DNA of 52,349 nt, taken from contig JAHJAA010000070.1 of assembly GCA_018814305.1 (NCBI GenBank), forward strand, positions 1 to 52,349, read 5' to 3'. The notes under the pieces were generated by a model, which searched no databases, was not told where the DNA came from, and worked only from the letters and a program-made list of their open reading frames with translations. Below, in pieces: positions 1-9,536 of the stretch. Within the stretch, counting starts at the first letter, position 1. Each line of letters begins with the position of its first letter. This stretch comes from Pseudomonadota bacterium (GTDB lineage Bacteria; Desulfobacterota; Desulfobulbia; Desulfobulbales; JAGXFP01). A program made the position numbers and the translations under genes.

Positions 1-180
1 GCTTGATATTCTTATGGTGCATGAAAAGCCTCCGTTTTGGTCAGGGTTTCTTTTGGTAGGGACTCCCTTGTCATTATAGAGGCTTTTCTGTCTTATGTAC
101 CCGTTTTCATTGAATATTCATTGAGTCTTTTCAACACCATTCTAAAGAGATCAAGAATTTGAGTGGTATTTTTTATGCTC
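1..180. other. Non-coding end region downstream of fbp
   Basis: No gene is seen here; it lies downstream of the minus-strand fbp stop. A 10-base inverted repeat, GAAAAGCCTC (23-32) and GAGGCTTTTC (79-88), encloses 46 bases and could form a long-loop stem, but it lacks a terminator-like tail. A short direct repeat of TCATTGA-type sequence lies around 105-125. No function is assigned. Confidence 0.4.
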
Positions 181-1215
181 TCAAGAACGCTTCCCGGCAA
201 AAAACTCCTCGGCCAGATCCACGTCAAGCTTGCTGCCAATGACCAAGGGTACCCGTTGATGAAGGCCATCCGGGACGATATCCATGATCGCCCGGCCGTC
301 ATCGGTGATGGCCCGACCGCCGGCCTGTTCGGCAATGAAGGCCAGGGGAGCGGCCTCATACAGCAGCCGCAATTTGCCACCGGCCTGGGCTGCATTCTTG
401 GTATCACAGGGATAGAGAAAAATCCCCCCGGTGACCAGATTTCGGTGGAAATCAGCGACCAGCGCACCGATATAGCGGGTGCTGTAGGGTCGGCCGGTGG
501 TTTTATCCACTTCTTTTATATACCGCATGTACTGATGCATCTCCGGATGCCAGTAGGCGGTATTCCCTTCATTCACGCTATAATAACGACTCCTGGCCGG
601 CATATGCATATCCGGATGGGAGAGATAAAACTCGCCCACTGTCGGGTCCAGAGTAAAACCATGCACTCCTTCGCCGGTGGTATAGACCAGCATGGTGCTT
701 GATCCATAAATAATATACCCGGCAACCACCTGGTTCCGCCCAGGTTGGAGAAGGTCAACTTCGGTTCCAGGATAACCGTCGTTCTTGGCCCGATGGATGG
801 AGAAAATCGTCCCGATACTGGCATTGACGTCAATATTGGACGAACCGTCCAGGGGATCAAAGGCCAGGGTGTATTTCCCCTCATATCCCTCAACCACGGG
901 AATGGCATCGGCCTCTTCCTCGGAGGCCATCACCGCCACATAGCCGGACCGGGCCATTCGTCGCTTGATGTTGGTATTAGCAAAAGCATCCAGTTTCTGG
1001 ACCTTTTCGCCCTGGATATTGGTCTTCCCGGCTGCCCCGAGAAAATCACCGAGTCCGGCCATATTCACTTCGGCGGAAATGGTCTTGGCTGCCACAATCA
1101 ATTCCGAGAGCAGACCGGAAAGATCACCGGTGGCCTCGGGATGATGCCGCTGACTGTCCAGAATATGCCGGCTTACGGTGATCCCGTACGACGGGCCGAT
1201 GCTATCAACTGTCAT
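181..1215 (-). CDS. fbp: Fructose-1,6-bisphosphatase, class I
   Basis: Hydrolyses fructose 1,6-bisphosphate to fructose 6-phosphate in the cytoplasm, the committed step of gluconeogenesis. The 344-residue product has the metal and substrate site DPLDGSSN at residues 120-127, an upstream acidic stretch SEEEAD, and the C-terminal GGKLRLLYEAAP segment typical of class I enzymes; the length is normal for the family. The start at 1215 is chosen because AAGGAAGG lies about 7 bases upstream; an in-frame ATG 15 codons earlier (1260) has no such site, and a small stem-loop (1239-1254) lies between the two. It is transcribed divergently from the TetR gene, with 263 bases between them. Function is confident. 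Confidence 0.96.
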   Translation of the reverse strand: MTVDSIGPSYGITVSRHILDSQRHHPEATGDLSGLLSELIVAAKTISAEVNMAGLGDFLGAAGKTNIQGEKVQKLDAFANTNIKRRMARSGYVAVMASEEEADAIPVVEGYEGKYTLAFDPLDGSSNIDVNASIGTIFSIHRAKNDGYPGTEVDLLQPGRNQVVAGYIIYGSSTMLVYTTGEGVHGFTLDPTVGEFYLSHPDMHMPARSRYYSVNEGNTAYWHPEMHQYMRYIKEVDKTTGRPYSTRYIGALVADFHRNLVTGGIFLYPCDTKNAAQAGGKLRLLYEAAPLAFIAEQAGGRAITDDGRAIMDIVPDGLHQRVPLVIGSKLDVDLAEEFFAGKRS

Positions 1216-1414
1216 AATATATCCTTCCTTTTGCATAAGCCGGATGAACCCGGCAACCATGAAACCTTGATTATTGATTCCCCCAAGTTACCTTAGAATA
1301 GGGGAAAAGACAAAAAGAATGATTCATGAAAAATGGAAAATCGCACCCTTGGATATCGCCCCCTTCAGCGGAGGAGCCCACCAGTCAGCCAAAAATTCGA
1401 CCGCGGTCACTTTT

Positions 1415-1448
1415 CCCATTGACACATGGGTGGAGTTCGCGGTAAATT
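1415..1448 (+). promoter_or_regulatory. Candidate promoter with TetR-type operator
   Basis: TTGACA (1419-1424) and TAAATT (1443-1448) are separated by 18 bases and could form a sigma70-type promoter for the TetR/RND operon. The dyad CCCAT-TGACAC-ATGGG (1415-1430) overlaps the -35 box, the usual place for autorepression by the TetR protein encoded 31 bases downstream. Sequence-only inference. Confidence 0.4.
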
Positions 1449-1478
1449 TCCGACCCCAGTCGACTTTATGGAGAAATC

Positions 1479-2084
1479 ATGGCCGGAATCCGAGAAACAA
1501 AAAAGCTGCAAACCCGCCAGGCAATCATCGATGCGGCGGTGAAGCTCTTTCCCCGCTACGGATTCGAACTGACCAGCGTCGACCAACTGGCCCGGGAAGC
1601 CGGAATCGGCAAAGGCACCATTTACGGTTATTTCAAGACCAAGGACGAGATCTTTTTCGCCTTTTGCGAGGACGAGATCGACTATGTATTCAAGGCTCTT
1701 GCCAAATCGAATAACCGGCAGGAACCACTTCTAGAACAGCTCCATACCCTTTTCATGGGGCAGTTCCGCTATGTGACCCGGAATCGTGAGTTCGGCCGAA
1801 TCCTGGCCAGGGAGATGCTCTTTCCCAAAGAGGCCAACAAAGGCAAATGCCGGGAATTAGAGGAGCGATATCTGGCCGCCTTGGGTACCATTCTCGACCG
1901 GGCCGTCACCCGGGGAGAACTCCGGGCCGACCTGGAGCAATATTTCACCGTTGGTCACTTCTATGCCCTCTATCTTTTAATCCTATCCAGCTGGTATGAT
2001 GGACGTCTTCAGAGCGAAGAGGCCATTGAAGAAGCCTTACGAAAACTCCTGGAGCAGGCCATGGGAGGCCTGGCCCCACGTTAA
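1479..2084 (+). CDS. TetR/AcrR family transcriptional regulator
   Basis: A 201-residue DNA-binding repressor type. Residues 10-60 form the TetR helix-turn-helix, with the hallmark stretch GIGKGTIYGYFKTKDEI; the rest is the helical ligand-binding and dimerisation domain, variable in sequence. GGAGA stands five bases before the ATG. It is the first gene of a run that continues with the adaptor, pump and outer-membrane channel of an RND efflux system on the same strand, so by known practice in this family it probably represses its own operon until an efflux substrate binds. A dyad overlapping the predicted promoter (1415-1430) is a candidate operator. The ligand cannot be predicted. Confidence 0.9.
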   Translation: MAGIRETKKLQTRQAIIDAAVKLFPRYGFELTSVDQLAREAGIGKGTIYGYFKTKDEIFFAFCEDEIDYVFKALAKSNNRQEPLLEQLHTLFMGQFRYVTRNREFGRILAREMLFPKEANKGKCRELEERYLAALGTILDRAVTRGELRADLEQYFTVGHFYALYLLILSSWYDGRLQSEEAIEEALRKLLEQAMGGLAPR

Positions 2085-2150
2085 ACTTGCCTTGCCATCG
2101 GTTACAAGTGGCGAAGACCATAACCAATGACTGAAAATGAGGAAATGAAT

Positions 2151-3302
2151 ATGCAGGATACGGAAATACGCCCCACAACTCCACGGGCGAAGATCGTCAA
2201 ACTGATCTGGGGGGCTCTCCCCTCTGTGGCGCTGATTGGACTCATTATCCTGATCTTCGGCCTCTTCGCCCAAATCAAATCTAAAAAGACCCAATTGGAA
2301 GAAGAGCAGGCCAAGGCCCTGGCCACAGGGCGCCCACCAGTCAACGTGGTGCTTCTGGAAATCCAACCCCGCGAAATCAGTGACCGACTCAACCTGCCCG
2401 GGGTCATCGAACCGTGGATCGATCTGGAATTACTCTCCAAGATCAACGGGGCCATCATTGAGGTCCCGGTCAGGGAAGGTGATCGTCTGACCAAGGGAGA
2501 GGTCATCGCCCGGGTCGACCAGGAAGATTACCGGATTGCTCTCGATGCAGCCGATTCCGCCGCCAAACTGGCCGTTGCCAACCTGGACCGAACCCGCTCC
2601 CTGTTCAAAAAAGGCCTGACCCCACAGGCAGAACTCGACGCCATGGAGAACCAGGTCCAAACGACTCGGGCCGCTCGGGATAACGCCCAACTGATGCTTT
2701 CCCGCTGCACCATCACCGCCCCGACCTCCGGGGTGATCCGGCGGCTCGACGCCAAGATCGGCCTGCAGTTGAACAACGGTGATCCCATCGCCCGAATCCT
2801 GCAGATCGATAAAGTCAAGGGGGTGATCGGAATTCCTGAATCAGATGTCACCAGTGTCGCCCGCCTCGACCAGGTGACTCTGACTCTGCAAGCCCTGGAC
2901 AATCGGACGATCATCGGCACCAAATATTTCCTGGCCTCTTCACCGGAAAACCTGGCCCGGCTCTACAACCTGGAACTGGCCATCGACAATCCCGATCGAT
3001 CAATCCTGCCGGGCATGTTCGTCAAGGCCGACATCATCAAACAGCAGGTGCCTGACGGTTTGTCAGTCCCCCTCTATGCCATCCTGACCAGAAACGGTGA
3101 CCGATTCGTCTATATCGATCAAGATGGAATCGCCCACCGCCGCCTGATTGAACTGGGGATCACCGAGGACTGGCGAGTCCAGATTACCAAGGGTCTTGCG
3201 GCCGGAGACCGGGTCATTGTTGAAGGACACCGCGGGGTGGAGGAAGGACAAGAGCTTAATATCGTCAAAGTTCTTACCGACAATGGGGAGTTTGACAGAT
3301 GA
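2151..3302 (+). CDS. RND efflux periplasmic adaptor (membrane fusion protein)
   Basis: The periplasmic adaptor linking an inner-membrane RND pump to a TolC-type channel. After a short cytoplasmic tail there is one membrane segment (WGALPSVALIGLIILIFGLF). It is followed by the split biotinyl/lipoyl-like domain (INGAIIEVPVREGD ... TITAPTSGVIRRLD) flanking a short helical hairpin with the TRSLFKKGLTP region, then beta-barrel and membrane-proximal domains ending in GLAAGDRVIVEGH. The start at 2151 is preferred because GAGGAA lies six bases upstream; ATGs at 2127 and 2145 are in the same frame. The gene ends overlapping the pump gene by four bases (ATGA), indicating coupled translation. Substrate unknown. 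Confidence 0.93.
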   Translation: MQDTEIRPTTPRAKIVKLIWGALPSVALIGLIILIFGLFAQIKSKKTQLEEEQAKALATGRPPVNVVLLEIQPREISDRLNLPGVIEPWIDLELLSKINGAIIEVPVREGDRLTKGEVIARVDQEDYRIALDAADSAAKLAVANLDRTRSLFKKGLTPQAELDAMENQVQTTRAARDNAQLMLSRCTITAPTSGVIRRLDAKIGLQLNNGDPIARILQIDKVKGVIGIPESDVTSVARLDQVTLTLQALDNRTIIGTKYFLASSPENLARLYNLELAIDNPDRSILPGMFVKADIIKQQVPDGLSVPLYAILTRNGDRFVYIDQDGIAHRRLIELGITEDWRVQITKGLAAGDRVIVEGHRGVEEGQELNIVKVLTDNGEFDR

Positions 3303-6300
3303 TTGTCTCCGATACTGCCGTCGATAAAAGCACCACGGTCATGGTACTGGCCGCCATCATCCTCGCCTTCGGGACATACTGTTATAACGCCTTGCCCCGA
3401 GAGAGCGCACCTGATATCACCATTCCCTACGTCTTTGTCAGTGCCGATTACCGGGGGGTCTCCCCCGCCGACGTGGAGACCTCCATCACCATTGAGATCG
3501 AAAAAAAGCTCAAAGGAATCGATGGGGTTAAAAAGATCCATTCGGTCAGTTCCGAAGGGCTCTCCACAACCAGTATCGAGTTTGTTACCGGGATCGATAT
3601 CGACAAGGCCCTCCAGGATGTCAAAGACAAGGTGGACGAGGCGAGAAACGATCTGCCCTCTGATCTGGAAAATGACCCCACGGTCTTTGAAGTCAACTTT
3701 TCCGAAATGCCCATTGTGGTCTTCTCCCTTTCCGGGACCTGTGGCCTTGCCACCCTGAAGGAGATTGCCGATGATCTCAAGGATGATATCGAGGCGATTC
3801 CCGGGGTGCTAGAGGCGGTGGTGACCGGTGGACTCGAACGGGAAATCCGGGTCGAGGTGCTGCCCGAAAAACTCGCCTATTACGGGATCTCGATCCCGGT
3901 GTTTCAGCAGATCGTCGCCAGCGAAAATCAAAACACCTCAGGCGGTGCCTTGCGCCTGGGTGACGGCCGCTTTCAGTTGCGGGTTCCCGGTGAATTCAAA
4001 ACTCCATCCGAGATCTACGGCCTGGTCATGGGGACCCATAACGGCCAGCCAGTCTATCTGAAAGACCTGGCCGAGGTAGTCGACGGATTCAAGGAGGAGA
4101 CCAGCCGCTCCCGCCTTGACAGCCGCAGCGCCGTCAATATTTCGGTAAAAAAACGATCCGGAGAAAACATCATCGCCATCACCGACCAGTTGGATCAACT
4201 CCTGATCAAAAGCGAAAAGACTTGGCCCAAGGGCACCGAGATTACCAAGGTCATGGATGCAGCCAAGGACATCCGGGCCATGGTTGCAGACCTGGAAAAC
4301 AACATCCTCACCGGTCTGGTCCTGGTGGTTGTAGTACTGCTCTTCTTCTTGGGTCTCCGCAATGCCATCCTGGTCAGCATGGCGATCCCCTTTTCCATGC
4401 TGCTCTCCTTTACCGTCCTCTATATCATGGGCGTGACCCTCAACATGGTGGTGTTGTTCTCCCTGACCCTGGCCCTGGGTATGCTGGTGGATAACGCCAT
4501 CGTCATCGTGGAAAACATCTACCGCTACATGGAACAGGGGGTCCCGCGATTTGATGCGGCCAAGCGAGCAACCTCCGAGGTCGCCTGGCCGGTGATCGGC
4601 TCGACGGCCACCACCCTGGCCGCCTTCTCGCCCATGCTCTTCTGGCCGGGCATCATGGGTGAGTTCATGGGATATCTCCCTTTGACCCTGATCGTCACCC
4701 TCTCCTCCAGTCTCTTTGTTGCCATGGTGATTAACCCGGCCCTGGCCGCGGTTTTTATGAAAACCAATTCGACCACCAGCCAATCAAACAAAAGGCTCAG
4801 CGCCGAACAGATCACCGCCGCCGGTGAAAATCCCATAGCGATCCGGGGCTGGTTTCTGAAAATCTATACAGCCTCGCTCCGCTTTTCCATCCACCGCCCC
4901 CTGGCAATGGTCGGCATCGCCTTTGCCTGCCTGATCCTCCTCTTCCAGGTCTGGATGCTGGCAGTCGGCATCGAAAAACCGGTGGAATTCTTCCCGGACA
5001 TCGATCCCAAATCCATCTATGTCAATGTCGACACGCCCGAGGGGGCGGATCTGGATTATATCGATAGGATTTTGCGGCGCATCGAAATGGCAGTGGCCGG
5101 AGTCCCGGAGCAGGATCTCTACCAAAAGGCCGAGGAGCATGACGCCTATATCGAGGCCATGGCCCCTAAGGAACACCAAAAACTGACCGGAAAAAATTTC
5201 TTCGGGCCCAGCGACCTGGTCAATATCAAAGACATCTATATCAAGGCGGTCAGTACCTCCGGGGGAGGATCGTCCTTTGAATCCAATTCCCCCAACCACG
5301 TGGGCATCCAGTTCATCGATATCGAGGAACGAAATACGCCCACCCCGGAAACAGTCAAGACAATCCGTCAACGGGTGAAGAACATCCCCGGCGGCAAAAT
5401 CACCGTAGCCATGCAGGAAGAAGGCCCACCCACCGGGTCACCGATCAACATCGAAATCGCCGGGGATGATTTCCAGGTTCTCGGTACCATCGCCAAGGAG
5501 ATCCGTAACTATCTGGCCAAACTGCCCTCGGTTGAGGATATCAGGGATGATTTCGTGGAAGGGACTCCCTCGGTCAAGGTCCTGGTCGACCGCCAGAAAG
5601 CGGCCTTATTCGGCCTGACCACCGACACCATCGGCTTTGCCCTGAAGACGGCCTATAACGGTCTTGAAGTCTCCTCGTTCCGGGAGGGCGATAAAGATTA
5701 TGACATTACCGTGCAACTGAGGGAGGCAGACCGACGGGTAACCGATGTCCTACGAGAGTTGATGGTCCCCACCATGAGCGGCCAGATGGTCCCCCTTTCC
5801 ACCCTGGCGACCGTCGAATTCAGTGGCGGTCTCGGGGATATCGTTCGGATCGACAACCAACGGGTGGTGACGGTCAAGGCCAATGTGGATGAGGCCAAGA
5901 TCCCTGGACCGGTGGCCCGAGCCCAGGCGGAAAAACTCCTGGCCCAGGTTCCTCTGCCCCCAGGGTACTCCATTCGCTTCACTGGCGAAAATGTTGAGCA
6001 GGCTGAATCCCAGGCCTTTTTGAGCAAGGCATTCATCATTGCCTGCTTCCTGATCTTTCTGATCCTGGTCAGCATGTTCAATTCGATTTCCCAGCCGTTT
6101 ATCATCATGACCTCGGTTATCCTCTCCCTGGGCGGCGCCTTTCTTGGATTAGCCATTTTTCGGCAACCTTTCGGCATCATCATGACCGGGGTTGGGGTTA
6201 TTTCGCTGGCGGGGGTGGTGGTAAATAATGCCATCGTCCTGATCGATTACACCAACAAACTCCGGGTACGGGGGATGGAATTAAAAGAAGCGGTGATCGC

Positions 6301-6640
6301 CGCCGGGGCCACCCGGTTACGTCCGGTACTGTTGACCGCCATCACCACCATTCTGGGACTTATCCCCATGGTCACCGGAATCTCCTATGACTTCCGCAAC
6401 CTGACCATGTCCTGGGTAAGTGAGTCCAGCCAATGGTGGCAATCCATGGCCGTGGTGGTCATCTTCGGATTACTGGTCGCAACCTTTCTGACCCTGATCG
6501 TGGTCCCAACCCTATACTGTCTATTCGCCCGTATCGATGAGGCCCGGGAAAAATCGGCCCGCTGGCTCCATCATATCTACTGGAAACCCTATGCCTGGCT
6601 GGCAGGCGAAAAATCGCGTGGAGGCGGTGAATCCCAATGA
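3299..6640 (+). CDS. RND efflux pump, AcrB/HAE-type inner-membrane permease
   Basis: A proton-driven RND transporter of 1113 residues, close to the roughly 1040-residue norm of AcrB relatives. The first membrane segment is near the N-terminus. The two periplasmic loops and the two blocks of transmembrane helices are clear. TM4 carries GMLVDNAIVIVENI, so the second of the two Asp residues of AcrB-type pumps (VDDAIV) is Asn. TM10 carries GVVVNNAIVLIDYTN, without the Lys found in AcrB. Such a relay is seen in other pumps annotated as HAE-type, so the protein is not obviously dead, but the proton path must differ from AcrB. Its ATG overlaps the adaptor stop and its stop overlaps the channel start, each by four bases. 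Confidence 0.95.
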   Translation: MIVSDTAVDKSTTVMVLAAIILAFGTYCYNALPRESAPDITIPYVFVSADYRGVSPADVETSITIEIEKKLKGIDGVKKIHSVSSEGLSTTSIEFVTGIDIDKALQDVKDKVDEARNDLPSDLENDPTVFEVNFSEMPIVVFSLSGTCGLATLKEIADDLKDDIEAIPGVLEAVVTGGLEREIRVEVLPEKLAYYGISIPVFQQIVASENQNTSGGALRLGDGRFQLRVPGEFKTPSEIYGLVMGTHNGQPVYLKDLAEVVDGFKEETSRSRLDSRSAVNISVKKRSGENIIAITDQLDQLLIKSEKTWPKGTEITKVMDAAKDIRAMVADLENNILTGLVLVVVVLLFFLGLRNAILVSMAIPFSMLLSFTVLYIMGVTLNMVVLFSLTLALGMLVDNAIVIVENIYRYMEQGVPRFDAAKRATSEVAWPVIGSTATTLAAFSPMLFWPGIMGEFMGYLPLTLIVTLSSSLFVAMVINPALAAVFMKTNSTTSQSNKRLSAEQITAAGENPIAIRGWFLKIYTASLRFSIHRPLAMVGIAFACLILLFQVWMLAVGIEKPVEFFPDIDPKSIYVNVDTPEGADLDYIDRILRRIEMAVAGVPEQDLYQKAEEHDAYIEAMAPKEHQKLTGKNFFGPSDLVNIKDIYIKAVSTSGGGSSFESNSPNHVGIQFIDIEERNTPTPETVKTIRQRVKNIPGGKITVAMQEEGPPTGSPINIEIAGDDFQVLGTIAKEIRNYLAKLPSVEDIRDDFVEGTPSVKVLVDRQKAALFGLTTDTIGFALKTAYNGLEVSSFREGDKDYDITVQLREADRRVTDVLRELMVPTMSGQMVPLSTLATVEFSGGLGDIVRIDNQRVVTVKANVDEAKIPGPVARAQAEKLLAQVPLPPGYSIRFTGENVEQAESQAFLSKAFIIACFLIFLILVSMFNSISQPFIIMTSVILSLGGAFLGLAIFRQPFGIIMTGVGVISLAGVVVNNAIVLIDYTNKLRVRGMELKEAVIAAGATRLRPVLLTAITTILGLIPMVTGISYDFRNLTMSWVSESSQWWQSMAVVVIFGLLVATFLTLIVVPTLYCLFARIDEAREKSARWLHHIYWKPYAWLAGEKSRGGGESQ

Positions 6641-8070
6641 AAAAGATCTTGAGTGCACTGCTTTATCTCTCTCTTACGGCAACGATTGTTCCGGCCCAGG
6701 AACCGCCGGTCAACCTCTCTCTGGAACAGGCCATCACCACCGCTCTGGAACAAAATCTCGGACTTCGGCTGAAAAAGCAGGAAATCATGGCCGCCCAGGG
6801 CGGGGCGGAAATAGCCCAGGGGGCCTTTGATCCGCTGGTGATTGCCACAGGCTTTCATGGGGAGAGCCGAGATACCAGTTTTGCCACCGGCGCAACTTCC
6901 GATGAGCAGACCACCGGCTGGTCCGCCTCCCTCCAGAAGAAGATCGACTCTGGAGCGGCCTTAGACCTGACCTGGGAAAATCTGCGCTACGACAGCGACC
7001 AACCCCTGGTCATTGATCCGGCCTACAGTTCTTCCTTAAGTGTTGGCGTAACCCAACCGCTCCTCAAGGGATGGGGCCGCGATATTCAAACCGCCACTAT
7101 CCAGTCGTCGGAAAAATTAGTCGCCGCTGCAGGGGAGGCCGTAACCAGCGAGGCCGTCGACCTTGGTTCGGCGGTGGCCACCGCCTATTGGGAGCTGCTC
7201 TTTGCCCATCAGAATATGGAGGTAAAAAAGCTCTCGCTGGCCTTGGCGGGAAAGTTGCTGGATAATGCCGCTAAAAAGATCGAGGCCGGGATCCTTGCCC
7301 CGGTTGAGATCTACCAACCGGAATCAGAGGTGGCCCGACGGGAACAGGCCCTGATCGAAGGGGAACGGGTCGTGGCCCTGGCCGAGGACAGCCTGAAGCT
7401 CATGCTGAACCGGGAAGATTGGGAGACCACCCTGATGCCCATCGACCACCCGGAAGTTGGAAAATCACAGGCTGAATTAAAAACCGTGCTCGACCATGCC
7501 CTGGCCGGCCGCCCAGATCTCCGGGCTGCGGAACGGAAGGTTGAAGCGACCGAGATCGTCGCCGTATTGGCGGACGATTCCCTCAGGCCATCCCTGGACC
7601 TCTCGGGCCGGATGGGCTTGACCGGAACCGATGAAAGCTATGGAAATTCAATCGGTGAAGTGACCACCAGTTCCGATCTGGCCTGGCAGCTTGGGGTAAC
7701 CTTTACCCTTCCCTTAAACAACCGCAGTGCCAAGGGAGGCCTGCTGACCGCCCAGGCCAATCTGGAGATGGCCAAGACCACGGTGGACCTGCTCCGACAG
7801 GACGTGATCAGAACCGCTCGGGAGGCGGTCCGCAACGAGCATCTCGCCCTTAAAAACATCGAGGCGAGCCGCAAGACCGCCCTGGCCCTGCAGAAACGAC
7901 TTGAGGCAGAAGAGAACAAATTCGAAGTGGGACTCTCCACGGCCCTTGATGTGCTCGAAGCCCAGGAGGCCTACGCCCAGGGCTTAATCGGCCAGAAAAG
8001 AGCCCTGATCGACTACGCCTTGGCCCAAGTGGAACTCAACCGGGTGCAGGGCATCATCCTGGTCAAGTAA
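6637..8070 (+). CDS. TolC-family outer-membrane efflux channel
   Basis: The outer-membrane partner of the RND system just upstream. The 477-residue protein begins with a cleavable signal peptide (hydrophobic LLYLSLTATIVPAQ). It has two repeats of the outer-membrane efflux protein fold: long amphipathic helices rich in Ala, Glu and Leu, interrupted by short strands such as LGVTFTLPLNNRSAKGG. The length matches TolC relatives. The ATG overlaps the pump stop codon by four bases, so adaptor, pump and channel form one tightly coupled transcription unit behind the TetR regulator. Confidence 0.93.
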   Translation: MKKILSALLYLSLTATIVPAQEPPVNLSLEQAITTALEQNLGLRLKKQEIMAAQGGAEIAQGAFDPLVIATGFHGESRDTSFATGATSDEQTTGWSASLQKKIDSGAALDLTWENLRYDSDQPLVIDPAYSSSLSVGVTQPLLKGWGRDIQTATIQSSEKLVAAAGEAVTSEAVDLGSAVATAYWELLFAHQNMEVKKLSLALAGKLLDNAAKKIEAGILAPVEIYQPESEVARREQALIEGERVVALAEDSLKLMLNREDWETTLMPIDHPEVGKSQAELKTVLDHALAGRPDLRAAERKVEATEIVAVLADDSLRPSLDLSGRMGLTGTDESYGNSIGEVTTSSDLAWQLGVTFTLPLNNRSAKGGLLTAQANLEMAKTTVDLLRQDVIRTAREAVRNEHLALKNIEASRKTALALQKRLEAEENKFEVGLSTALDVLEAQEAYAQGLIGQKRALIDYALAQVELNRVQGIILVK

Positions 8071-8115
8071 AAAGGCCATATTTCAGAGATCCACAAACAA
8101 TAAAGGAGCTATTCA

Positions 8116-8511
8116 GTGAACAAAGTAACAATTGCAATTCCATCGGTATCAATGGATGGTCTTACCGGAATAAGATCCGATCATTTCGGCCACTGTCCCG
8201 TCTTCACTCTGGTCGATCTCCAGGACAATCAAATCTCCGGAGTCCGTACGGTGAAAAATGTTGCCCATGAAGTGGGGGGCTGCCTGAAACCAGTGGCCAT
8301 GCTTGCTGATCTGGGCGTCACCACCATGGTGGCAGTCGGCATGGGGCGCGGTCCCTTTCAAAAAATGGCCCAGCACGGCATCACAGTCTATTTTGCCGAT
8401 CTTGCCACCTACCCGGATGTCCAGTCAGCTATTACCGCTTTCACCAACGGCAAACTTCCCGAATTTATCCAGGATCAACTCTGCAACGGCAGCGGCAATT
8501 GTCACCACTGA
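8116..8511 (+). CDS. NifX/NifB-type dinitrogenase iron-molybdenum cofactor-binding domain protein
   Basis: A 131-residue single-domain protein of the family shared by NifX, NafY and the C-terminus of NifB. The start is like other members (TIAIPS ... GIRSDHFGHCPVFTLVD), followed by a Rossmann-like alternation with VAVGMGRGPF and a C-terminus rich in Cys and His (NGSGNCHH). Family members bind iron-sulfur or FeMo-co precursors, but stand-alone versions occur in organisms without nitrogenase and their role is unclear; no nif gene is in the window. The start is GTG, with AAAGGAG eight bases upstream. It lies 45 bases after the efflux channel gene and may be cotranscribed, though with its own strong ribosome-binding site. 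Confidence 0.82.
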   Translation: MNKVTIAIPSVSMDGLTGIRSDHFGHCPVFTLVDLQDNQISGVRTVKNVAHEVGGCLKPVAMLADLGVTTMVAVGMGRGPFQKMAQHGITVYFADLATYPDVQSAITAFTNGKLPEFIQDQLCNGSGNCHH

Positions 8512-8613
8512 GCCCATTGAATAGAACCATTCCGTCGAAGCCCATGGCCCCCTGGTATTTGCTTGCATGCATAGCAATCGCAACCCCTTCATGGGGCGAT
8601 GAACACCTGGTAA

Positions 8614-9525
8614 TTATTCAAACCCAGCCAAGCGAGAAGCGGCAGAAGAACGAGACTCGGTACCAAGGGCCAACTGGAGATAATGCTCACCTTCGACATT
8701 TCGACCGTGCTTCATGCAACCCCTGCCGTAGATTTCACATTTCCGGATGAATTCAATGCGGGCAAGGCGCTCTTGATCCGGGTCCAAATCATCTGAATCG
8801 AGGATTTTTTTCAGTGCCCGGATCCGAAACCGATCCATCCCGACCCGGTGAATCCTGGACAGTTGATCAGGGCGGCCTCCGTGCTTGATGGTGAGGGGAG
8901 CGGCGACCAGCAGAAAAGGAAAGCGACAGGCTACCCTGAGCCAAAGGTCGTAATCCTCGCAACAGGGCAGGGTCTCGTCAAAAATTCCGACCTCGTCAAA
9001 AAGACCACGCCTGACCATCACCGTGGACATTCCTACCACACAGATTCGGAGACTTTTAGCAAAGAGATCGCCGCCGGAGCGGGTATGAATTTTCTTTTGA
9101 TTAAGCAGTTGATTGTTCCGAAACCAGACTTCATCGGTGTGGGAAATCAAGGCATCCGGATGTTCGGCCATGGCAGCAGCCTGGGTCACCAACTTGCCGG
9201 GGGCAAACCGATCATCAGAGTCGAGAAAGGCCAGCAGATCATAGCGGGCGGCACGAATCCCGGCATTACGAGCCGCCGAAGCGCCCAGATTTTGCTGGGT
9301 GACGATCCGTAGCCGGTCACCGAATTCAGCCAGGAGTTGGGTCGTGGTATCGATGGAACCATCATCCACCACCACCAGTTCAAACTCCTGGTACTCCTGA
9401 TTCAAAACCGAGCTAATGGACCCGGCCAGAAATTCAGCCCGGTTATAGGTGGGAATAATCACTGAGACCGGCTCCAGAGATGAGTCGGTAAGAAGGGATT
9501 GACTGCGTAATACCAAGGGGTCCAT
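8614..9525 (-). CDS. Glycosyltransferase family 2
   Basis: A GT-A fold sugar transferase of 303 residues using a nucleotide-sugar donor. Seen in order: VSVIIPTYNRAEFL near residue 20, VVVDDGSID (first Asp pair), GASAARNAGI, the metal-binding FLDSDD, and the acceptor-side motif EDYDLWLRVA. No membrane helices are present, so it acts in the cytoplasm or at the inner face of the inner membrane, probably in polysaccharide or lipopolysaccharide assembly. It stands alone rather than in a sugar cluster: upstream is an unrelated lipoprotein gene on the same strand. Donor and acceptor are unknown. Confidence 0.92.
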   Translation of the reverse strand: MDPLVLRSQSLLTDSSLEPVSVIIPTYNRAEFLAGSISSVLNQEYQEFELVVVDDGSIDTTTQLLAEFGDRLRIVTQQNLGASAARNAGIRAARYDLLAFLDSDDRFAPGKLVTQAAAMAEHPDALISHTDEVWFRNNQLLNQKKIHTRSGGDLFAKSLRICVVGMSTVMVRRGLFDEVGIFDETLPCCEDYDLWLRVACRFPFLLVAAPLTIKHGGRPDQLSRIHRVGMDRFRIRALKKILDSDDLDPDQERLARIEFIRKCEIYGRGCMKHGRNVEGEHYLQLALGTESRSSAASRLAGFE

Positions 9526-9536
9526 CCTTGAACCGC

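Noticed and set aside
181-1296. Long plus-strand frames over fbp (for example 745-1296)
   Set aside because: Antisense shadows of a clearly conserved gene.
8116-8511. NifX-like gene taken as evidence for nitrogen fixation
   Set aside because: Stand-alone members occur without nitrogenase; no nif structural genes are in the window.
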